In this document: positions 58,375-64,000 of the stretch, one piece after another
Position numbering within the stretch: position 1 is the stretch's first letter
Layout: every line of letters begins with the position of its first letter
Assembly: GCF_000264455.2 (NCBI RefSeq)
Contig: NC_017956.1
Location: 2,638,501 to 2,702,500, forward strand
Length of the DNA stretch: 64,000 nt
Direction: 5' to 3'
From: Tistrella mobilis KA081020-065
Lineage (GTDB): Bacteria; Pseudomonadota; Alphaproteobacteria; Tistrellales; Tistrellaceae
Program-made: the position numbers and the translations under genes
The notes under the pieces: generated by a model
Database searches by the model: none
Told to the model about the DNA's origin: nothing
The model's input: only the letters and a program-made list of their open reading frames with translations

Positions 58375-58784
58375 CTGTCCTGCCCTCCCTCTCCATCGGC
58401 GGAAGACCCCGCCGTCATCTCGGCCAGCACCCGTTTGGCGATGGCAAAGGCGGTGTTGGCCGCCGGCACCCCGGCATAGACCGCGACATGCAGCAGCGCC
58501 TCCTGCACATCCGCAGCACTGGCGCCGGTATTGGCCGTGGCGCGGACATGCATCGCCATCTCGTCGTGATGGCCCAGCGCCGCGAGCAGCGTAATGGTCA
58601 GCATCGACCGTTCGCGCGGGGTCAGATGCGGCCGGCTCCACACCTCGCCCCAGGCGCCGCGGGTGATGAACTCCTGAAACGGCGCATCGAAGGCCGACAT
58701 GTTGCGGTGGGCCCGGTCGACATGGGCATCGCCCAGCACCCGGCGGCGCATCGCATCGCCCCTGGTGTCACGCAGATCTGACAT
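58371..58784 (-). CDS. pcaC: 4-carboxymuconolactone decarboxylase
   Basis: Encodes 137 residues, normal length. MRRRVLGDAHVDRAHRN, FQEFITRGAWGEVWSRPHLTPRERSMLTITLLAALGHHDEMAMHVRATANTGASAADVQEALLHVAVYAGVPAANTAFAIAK is the CMD/AhpD-like fold of PcaC. It decarboxylates 4-carboxymuconolactone to beta-ketoadipate enol-lactone. It is the first gene of the operon, divergent from pcaQ across 82 bases. Confidence 0.93.
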   Translation of the reverse strand: MSDLRDTRGDAMRRRVLGDAHVDRAHRNMSAFDAPFQEFITRGAWGEVWSRPHLTPRERSMLTITLLAALGHHDEMAMHVRATANTGASAADVQEALLHVAVYAGVPAANTAFAIAKRVLAEMTAGSSADGEGGQDR

Positions 58785-58866
58785 GGCCGGTCTCCTTCAT
58801 GGGGCGCCAGATCGGCACAGGCTCGTGTAGGATGATGCATGGCGGCGTGAAGGGAGAGGCGGGTAG

Positions 58867-59853
58867 ATGATCGACCGGCGCATCAAGTTCCGGCATCTGA
58901 CATGCTTCCTGGAAGTGGCGCGGCTGCGCAGCGTGGTGGCCGCAGCCGACAGTCTGGCGATCACCCAGCCGGCGGTGTCGAAAACGCTGCGCGAGCTGGA
59001 AGAGGTGCTGGACGCCCGGCTGTTCGATCGCGGCCGCCGCGGCCTGACCCTCACCCCCTTCGGCCGCCTGTTCCTGAACCATGCCGGCACGGCGGTGACG
59101 GCCCTCGGCGACGGCGTCGACGCCATCGCCCGCGCCCGGAGCGGCGGCGGGACCGAGCTTCTGCGCATCGGCGCCCTGCCGACCGTCGCAGCCCAGGTGA
59201 TGCCGGCGGCAGTGCGCCGCTTCGCGACCGGCGGCGCCCGGGCCACCGTGCGGGTGGTCGACGGGCCCAACACCCTGCTGCTGGCCCAGCTCAGGATCGG
59301 CGAACTCGATCTGGTGGTCGGGCGTCTGGCCGAACCCGAAGCCATGACCGGGCTCAGTTTCGAGCATCTCTATTCCGAACGTGTCACCTTCGCCGTCCGC
59401 CCCGGCCATCCCCTGCTCGACCGTCCGGTCCCCGACCCGCGGGCGGTGGCCGGTTATCCGATGATCGTGCCACCGCCCGGCTCGATCATCCGGCCGGTGG
59501 TGGACCGGTTCCTGATCGCCGCCGGCATCCGACGGATCGACACGGCGATCGAAACCGTCTCGGGCACCTTCGGCCGCAGCTATGTCCGCCAGTCGGATGC
59601 GGTCTGGATCATTTCGCGCGGCGTGGTCGCCCGCGACATCGCCGAGGGCCAGCTGCGCGAACTGCGCCTGGATACCGGCGACACCAGCGGACCGGTCGGG
59701 CTCACCACTCGGGCCGACCAGCCGCCGACACCGGTGCTGCGCCTGTTCATCGATGCGGTCCGCGATGTCGCGGCGGATCTGAGGGCAGCGGATGCGGAAC
59801 AGGAACTGGTTCATCTGCTCAATACCCCAGCAATCGCGGCAGGGTCAGCGTGA
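58867..59853 (+). CDS. pcaQ: LysR-type regulator of protocatechuate genes
   Basis: Encodes 328 residues. HTH: IKFRHLTCFLEVARLRSVVAAADSLAITQPAVSKTLRELEEVLDARLFDRGRRGLTLT. The C-terminal half is a LysR substrate-binding domain with GALPTVAAQVMPAAVRRF, typical of PcaQ/GbpR proteins. PcaQ activates pca genes in response to beta-carboxymuconate. It is divergent from pcaC. A palindrome matching the PcaQ site lies upstream of the TRAP genes, at 62870. Its 3' end overlaps the TRAP permease gene by 35 bases. Confidence 0.88.
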   Translation: MIDRRIKFRHLTCFLEVARLRSVVAAADSLAITQPAVSKTLRELEEVLDARLFDRGRRGLTLTPFGRLFLNHAGTAVTALGDGVDAIARARSGGGTELLRIGALPTVAAQVMPAAVRRFATGGARATVRVVDGPNTLLLAQLRIGELDLVVGRLAEPEAMTGLSFEHLYSERVTFAVRPGHPLLDRPVPDPRAVAGYPMIVPPPGSIIRPVVDRFLIAAGIRRIDTAIETVSGTFGRSYVRQSDAVWIISRGVVARDIAEGQLRELRLDTGDTSGPVGLTTRADQPPTPVLRLFIDAVRDVAADLRAADAEQELVHLLNTPAIAAGSA

Positions 59854-61156
59854 TCGCCGGTACCGCCACCAGCAGCGCCACCCGCAGGATCTCGGCGGCG
59901 AAGAACGGCATCACGCCGCGGAAGGTCTCGCGCATCGGCACGTCGCGGGCGAGGCCGTTGATGATGAAGACATTCAGCCCGACCGGCGGCGTGATCAGCC
60001 CCAGCTCCACCACCACCAGGGCAATGATGCCGAACCAGACCTTCTGATCCTCGGGCGTCAGGCCGAAATCGAGCCCCGCCACCACCGGCCAGAGGAAGGG
60101 GATGGCGAGCAGGATCATGCTCAGCGAATCCATCAGACAGCCGAGCAGGATCAGCAGAACCAGGATCGCGACCAGGATCAGATATGGATCGAGCGTGCTC
60201 TGCCGGACCAGCGCCGCGCCGGCCTGCGGCAGGCCCGACCGGGCGAGGAAGATCTGCAGCAGGGCCGCGCCGAACAGGATCAGATAGATCATGGCGGTGG
60301 AGAGCGCCGTCTCCAGCATCGCCGCCTTCAGCCCCGCCGGGCCCAGCCCGCCGCGGCCGGCAAGGCGGAGGCCGATCCCGTAGAGCCCGACCAGCAACGC
60401 GCCAACGGCGGCCGCGGGTGTCGGGTTGAACAGGCCCATATAGATGCCGCCGATCACCACCCCGAAGACCAGCACCACCGGGGCCAGGCGCAGCGTCAGG
60501 CGCAGTTTTTCGGGCCAGGGCACGGGGGTCGCCGCGGGGCCCAGTTCCGGGTTCAGCAGCACCTGGATGCGGATCACCGCCAGAAAGAAGACCACCGCGA
60601 TCAGCCCGGGCACCAGGGCGGCCCCGAACATGGTGACGATGTTGCTTTCCACCGTGACCGCATAGATCACCAGCACGACCGACGGCGGGATCAGGATGCC
60701 GAGCGTGCCACCGGCCGCCAGCGTGCCGGTGGCAAGCGCCGGGGCGTAGCCCAGCCGGCGAAGTTCCGGCAGCGCCACCTGCCCCATGGTCGATGCGGTG
60801 GCAAGCGATGAGCCGCAGACCGCGCCGAAGCCGGCGCAGGCGCCGATCGCCGCCATGGCGACACCGCCGCGCAGCCGGCCGATCCAGGCATTCACCCCCG
60901 CAAACAGATCCCCCGAGAGACCGGACCGGCCGGCGAACTGGCCCATCAGGATGAAGAACGGCACCACGCTCAGGTCGTAGAGCGAGAACTGGTCGAAAGC
61001 CAGGGTCTGCAACTGGCGAAGCAGGATGGTCTCTCCCGACAGCACCACCGTGCCGCCGGCCCCGACCAGCGCCATGGCCAGCGCGATCGGCACCCTGAGG
61101 GCGATCATCACGAACATGATGACCATGCCGGCAATGCCGGTCTCGATCGGCCCCAT
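59819..61156 (-). CDS. TRAP transporter large permease subunit (DctM-like)
   Basis: Encodes 445 residues with about twelve transmembrane helices from ATG 61156. Family patterns: SLYDLSVVPFFILMGQFAGRSGLSGDLF, GAVCGSSLATASTMGQVALPELRRLGYAPALATGTLAAGGTLGILIPPSVVLVIYA and GLITPPVGLNVFIINGLA. It carries the substrate using a sodium gradient. It is the last of dctP-dctQ-dctM, five bases after the small subunit. The pca context suggests an aromatic acid substrate. Confidence 0.93.
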   Translation of the reverse strand: MGPIETGIAGMVIMFVMIALRVPIALAMALVGAGGTVVLSGETILLRQLQTLAFDQFSLYDLSVVPFFILMGQFAGRSGLSGDLFAGVNAWIGRLRGGVAMAAIGACAGFGAVCGSSLATASTMGQVALPELRRLGYAPALATGTLAAGGTLGILIPPSVVLVIYAVTVESNIVTMFGAALVPGLIAVVFFLAVIRIQVLLNPELGPAATPVPWPEKLRLTLRLAPVVLVFGVVIGGIYMGLFNPTPAAAVGALLVGLYGIGLRLAGRGGLGPAGLKAAMLETALSTAMIYLILFGAALLQIFLARSGLPQAGAALVRQSTLDPYLILVAILVLLILLGCLMDSLSMILLAIPFLWPVVAGLDFGLTPEDQKVWFGIIALVVVELGLITPPVGLNVFIINGLARDVPMRETFRGVMPFFAAEILRVALLVAVPAITLTLPRLLGY

Positions 61157-61160
61157 GGCG

Positions 61161-61721
61161 TCAATGTCCTCCCGCGCCGCCAGGCGTAGCGGCCTCGTCG
61201 TCGATGCCCGCCGCCGGCCGCCCGCCGGCCACCATCCAGCCCGCCACCGCGGCCCAGAGGGCAAGCGACACCAGGATCGGCGGGAAGGCCCACCAGATCG
61301 GGATCTGCAGGATCGGCGTCACTTCCGGATAGTCGGTGACGTAATAGCCAAGGAAGCCCAGGCTCATCCGCCAGAGCAGCAGCAGGGCGAGGCCGGCCAT
61401 CAGGACATCCACCACCCGGTCGAGCCCGCGCTGCACCCCGGGTCGCAGGGCCTGAATGAACAGGTCGACCGAGACATGGGCGCGCATCAGCTGGGCAAAG
61501 GGCAGGAAGGCGAAGACGGCGATCGCGCAGCCCAGCTGGGTCAGTTCGAAATCACCGGTGATCGGCCGGCGGATGGCGAGGTCGAGCACGATGCTCGTCC
61601 CCGTCACCGCCATCACCGCCACCAGAACCACGCCCCCCGCCAGCGCCCAGAGGCGCGCCGCCCGTTCCGGCAGCGGACGCCCGCACGCGCCTGATCGCTC
61701 ACCATGCCTCTCACTGGGCAT
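61161..61721 (-). CDS. TRAP transporter small permease subunit (DctQ-like)
   Basis: Encodes 186 residues with four transmembrane helices. The segment GDFELTQLGCAIAVFAFLPFAQLMRAHVSVDLFIQAL is the DctQ signature. ATG 61721 overlaps the DctP stop by 11 bases; a longer upstream frame lies within dctP. It forms the membrane complex with the large permease. Confidence 0.88.
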   Translation of the reverse strand: MPSERHGERSGACGRPLPERAARLWALAGGVVLVAVMAVTGTSIVLDLAIRRPITGDFELTQLGCAIAVFAFLPFAQLMRAHVSVDLFIQALRPGVQRGLDRVVDVLMAGLALLLLWRMSLGFLGYYVTDYPEVTPILQIPIWWAFPPILVSLALWAAVAGWMVAGGRPAAGIDDEAATPGGAGGH

Positions 61722-62742
61722 GGGCCGCGACGCGTTCGCGCGCCCGGGCAACCAGGGCCGTACCGTCAATGCCCTTCGTGGCCGCATCCTCGATCCAGCG
61801 GGTTTCGACCGGTGCAAGGGCCGTGCGGAAGGCCGCCAGTTCGTCGGGCGTCAGCTTCGCGATATCGATGCCGCGATCGGTATAGGCCTTGCGGCCGACC
61901 TCTTCCGCCTCCAGCCAGGCCTTGCCGATCTCCCGGGCGAAATCCGCGCCGGAATTGCGGTCGATCACCGCCTTCAGATCGTCGGGCAGGCCGTCATACT
62001 TCGCCTTGTTCATGGCGAAGATGAACACCGCCGTACCGAAGCGCTCGCCATTGGCGCCCTCGCCGGGGCCGCGGGTCAGCTGGTCGAGCTTCAGAGACGG
62101 CACCACTTCGAACGGCACCATCACCCCGTCGATGACCCGCTTGGAAATCGCCGCCGGCACATCCGGCACCGGCATGCCGATCGGCGCGCCGCCGAGCGCC
62201 TCCACCACCCAGCCGCCGACCCGGCCGGGGATGCGGATCTTCCTGCCCTGAACATCGGCGGGGCTGCGCACCGGGGCATCGACCATGTTCAGCGTCTGGC
62301 CGGCATGAACATGGACCAGCAGCGGCTTGACGGTCTTGAACTCGTCCGCGAAGTCGCTCGCCAGCATGTCGCGGATCGCCAGATTGGTCGCGACCGGATC
62401 GTTCAGATGCACGAAGGGCAGCTCGAAGACTTCAAGCTTCGGGAAGCGGCCGGGAGTGTAGCCGGCCACCGTCCAGACGATGTCGGCGATGCCGTCCTCG
62501 GCCTGCTGGAACAGCTGGTTGGGCTTGCCGCCCAGCGACATCGACGGATAGATCTCGACCGAGATCCGGCCGCCGGAGTCCTCTTCCACCCGCTTCGCCC
62601 AGGGCTCGATCAGCCGGGTCTGGGCCGGGGCCATCTGGTTCAGGAAATGGTGAACGGTCAGTTTCACCTGGTCGGCCGCCATCGCCGATGCCGAGACCAG
62701 CATCGCCGAGGCCGCCACAGCCAACCGCACGAAGATGCGCAT
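61711..62742 (-). CDS. TRAP transporter substrate-binding protein (DctP-like)
   Basis: Encodes 343 residues with a signal peptide (MRIFVRLAVAASAMLVSASAMA, cut after ADQ-preceding Ala). DctP patterns: VKLTVHHFLNQMAPAQTRLIEPWAKRVEEDSGGRISVEIYPSMSLGG, GIADIVWTVAGYTPGRFPKLEVFELPF and the Arg-containing GRKIRIPGRVGG that normally binds the substrate carboxylate. It delivers the ligand to the permease in the periplasm. Upstream lies a PcaQ-type palindrome, pointing to protocatechuate, 4-hydroxybenzoate or a relative. Confidence 0.92.
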   Translation of the reverse strand: MRIFVRLAVAASAMLVSASAMAADQVKLTVHHFLNQMAPAQTRLIEPWAKRVEEDSGGRISVEIYPSMSLGGKPNQLFQQAEDGIADIVWTVAGYTPGRFPKLEVFELPFVHLNDPVATNLAIRDMLASDFADEFKTVKPLLVHVHAGQTLNMVDAPVRSPADVQGRKIRIPGRVGGWVVEALGGAPIGMPVPDVPAAISKRVIDGVMVPFEVVPSLKLDQLTRGPGEGANGERFGTAVFIFAMNKAKYDGLPDDLKAVIDRNSGADFAREIGKAWLEAEEVGRKAYTDRGIDIAKLTPDELAAFRTALAPVETRWIEDAATKGIDGTALVARARERVAAHAQ

Positions 62743-62869
62743 CCGATATCCCCCCTGAACGTCGCGTCGTCCGGCCCGGAGGCCGGCTGCCGGATCGTTC
62801 CGGCGCGATCATTGGGTCAACGATGGCAGCGAAGACAAGTGTTTCAAAGTAAGTTTGCGGCCCCTCGCC

Positions 62870-62885
62870 ATAACCAAATGGTTAT
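62870..62885. promoter_or_regulatory. Putative PcaQ operator upstream of the TRAP genes
   Basis: ATAACC-AAAT-GGTTAT is a perfect interrupted palindrome, 128 bases before dctP. The PcaQ site characterised in rhizobia is ATAACC-N4-GGTTAA, so this matches at 11 of 12 defined positions. pcaQ itself lies 3 kb away. No similar site is seen between pcaC and pcaQ. Confidence 0.75.
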
Positions 62886-63019
62886 AGACCGGCCCAGCAA
62901 GAGGACAGTCTGTCACGAAGCCATACACGGAGAGGTGGAGACAGAGCCTGTACAACGGGTGCCTCTGGATCCACACTTTTGCGGAGACGGTCGATACCGC
63001 ATGGATGGGGGAACGAGGC

Positions 63020-64000
63020 ATGGCGAGCTGGGCGCTGATCCTGGTGCCGGGATACTACCGAAAGCCCAAGAACACCCTGCGCGACGTGCTGGTCGCGAAC
63101 CTCACCCTGTCCGAAACCATGCCGATGACCGAGACCGCCTCGGATACCGACAAGGCGACGCTCACGGTCACCCCTTCTGACACCACCGGTCTGCCCGAAA
63201 CGCTCGATGTCTTCGAGGCATCATGGTCGGACCTGATCCCGACACCGGCCGAAGAACGGCCGATCGGCCGCCTGTTCCAGGGGCTGTCGCTGCTGATCTA
63301 CTGGCTCGGCTATCCACGGATGTGGCTGGCGATCTTCCGCTATTCCTTCTACATCGCGGTCGGTTATCTCGCATCCGCGGCCATGCTCGTGCTCTGGCTG
63401 ATTTCGCTGATCGCCATCGTCGCCCAGGCGACCGGCGCCGATACCACGACCGCGGTTACTTCCGACGGCTCCGACGCCATGGTCTGGCTGGGGCAGCATG
63501 TGCAGGCCGCCGCCGCCTGGCTGGTGGCGAAGCTGCCGCCGACCTGGGCCGCGACCCTGACCATCCTCATCCCCCTGCTGCCGGTCATGACCGTCGCCGA
63601 TCTCGCCGCTTTCACCCGCGCCTATCTGCGCGATGCCGCAGCCGATGGCATCACCGGCCTGCGCGCCCGGTTGCGCATGCGTGTGCAAACCAGCCTCGCC
63701 AAGGCGCTCGCCGCCGGCAGCTATGACCGGGTGATCGTCGTCGGCCACTCCTTCGGCTCACTGATCGTCACCGACCTGATCGCCGGCTGGTATAGGGCCG
63801 TCGACCTCGAGAAGATCTCGGTCGTCACCATCGGGTCGCCCGGTGCGGTGCTCGCCTTCCGTTCCGATTGGCTGGATCACGAAATCGCCGCCGCCGTCGA
63901 ACGCCGGCCCGGCCATGGCTGGACTGACATCCATGCCGACCGCGACCTGCTCTCGGCCGGTCTGGTGCCGATCGACAGCCCCGCCATAGAGGCGGGAGAT
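63020..64000 (+). CDS. Alpha/beta-hydrolase-like membrane protein, 3' end outside the window
   Basis: At least 327 residues from ATG 63020 (GGGGGAACGAGG upstream), open to the window edge. It begins SWALILVPGYYRKPKNTLRDVLVANL, a hydrolase-like first strand. Two or three transmembrane helices follow (WLAIFRYSFYIAVGYLASAAMLVLWLISLIAIV and WAATLTILIPLLPVMTVADL). A nucleophile-elbow motif VIVVGHSFGSLIVTDLIAGW and TIGSPGAVLAFRSDWL complete an alpha/beta-hydrolase core split by membrane segments. Function unknown. The 277 bases upstream hold the PcaQ site and otherwise nothing recognised. Confidence 0.7.
   Translation, partial: MASWALILVPGYYRKPKNTLRDVLVANLTLSETMPMTETASDTDKATLTVTPSDTTGLPETLDVFEASWSDLIPTPAEERPIGRLFQGLSLLIYWLGYPRMWLAIFRYSFYIAVGYLASAAMLVLWLISLIAIVAQATGADTTTAVTSDGSDAMVWLGQHVQAAAAWLVAKLPPTWAATLTILIPLLPVMTVADLAAFTRAYLRDAAADGITGLRARLRMRVQTSLAKALAAGSYDRVIVVGHSFGSLIVTDLIAGWYRAVDLEKISVVTIGSPGAVLAFRSDWLDHEIAAAVERRPGHGWTDIHADRDLLSAGLVPIDSPAIEAGD

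Noticed and set aside
58785..58866. PcaQ site between pcaC and pcaQ
   Set aside because: No ATAACC-N4-GGTTA-like palindrome can be found in the 82-base spacer.
61456..63180. Plus-strand open frame of 574 codons across the TRAP genes
   Set aside because: Runs antisense to dctQ and dctP, which have signal peptide and family motifs; composition is shadow-like.

Overview
The window is high-GC DNA from an alphaproteobacterium. A Rhodospirillales-type organism such as Tistrella would fit, but no rRNA or species marker is present, so this is inference. The clues are a PcaQ-type regulator with its operator, an ScfR/PccR-type propionate regulator, a GapR-like (DUF2312) protein and the dense, overlapping, GC-rich gene layout.

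Positions 1 to about 28,322 are a transposable, Mu-like prophage, cut by the left window edge. Nearly all its genes are on the minus strand and read right to left in Mu order: c repressor (opposite strand), Ner, MuA transposase, MuB ATPase, a block of small early genes including GapR-like and GemA proteins, a Mor/C activator, the lysis block, gp25 to gp27-like proteins, large terminase, portal, a MuF head protein fused to a PBECR-type nuclease domain, gpG, protease/scaffold, decoration protein, major capsid, tail connectors, a tail tube, a G/GT chaperone pair with a canonical -1 frameshift site, and a tape measure protein of at least 1798 residues. A tail tube and frameshifted chaperones without a contractile sheath point to a B3/D3112/RcapMu-like transposable siphophage rather than a myovirus. 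The prophage has inserted in a thiolase gene; only the 3' two thirds of that gene is present, to the right of the prophage.

Positions 28,323 to 41,265 hold host metabolism: nrdB and a frameshifted nrdA behind a cobalamin riboswitch, an ScfR-family regulator divergent from prpD-prpC-prpB-metE, and a membrane acyltransferase. Class Ia RNR, the methylcitrate cycle and MetE are all cobalamin-independent substitutes for cobalamin enzymes, so this reads as a B12-independence neighbourhood.

Positions 41,273 to 52,930 contain two unrelated peptide natural-product (RiPP) loci. The first is a lasso-like set (51-residue precursor, PqqD-like recognition protein, asparagine-synthetase-like cyclase) with no recognisable B2 leader peptidase. 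The second is a class II lanthipeptide set (ArsR-type regulator, LanM with a CCG zinc motif, Nif11-type precursor whose core contains YCIFTK twice). Between them lie a TetR-controlled acyl-CoA ligase/enoyl-CoA hydratase operon, OsmC, a monooxygenase-fold protein and a TauE/SafE permease.

Positions 52,934 to 64,000 hold a Na+/H+ antiporter, a complete-looking pcaC-pcaH-pcaG-pcaB-pobA operon (without pcaD), its PcaQ regulator, a TRAP transporter preceded by a consensus-like PcaQ operator, and the start of an unrecognised alpha/beta-hydrolase-like membrane protein that runs off the window. I saw no rRNA, tRNA or CRISPR array.
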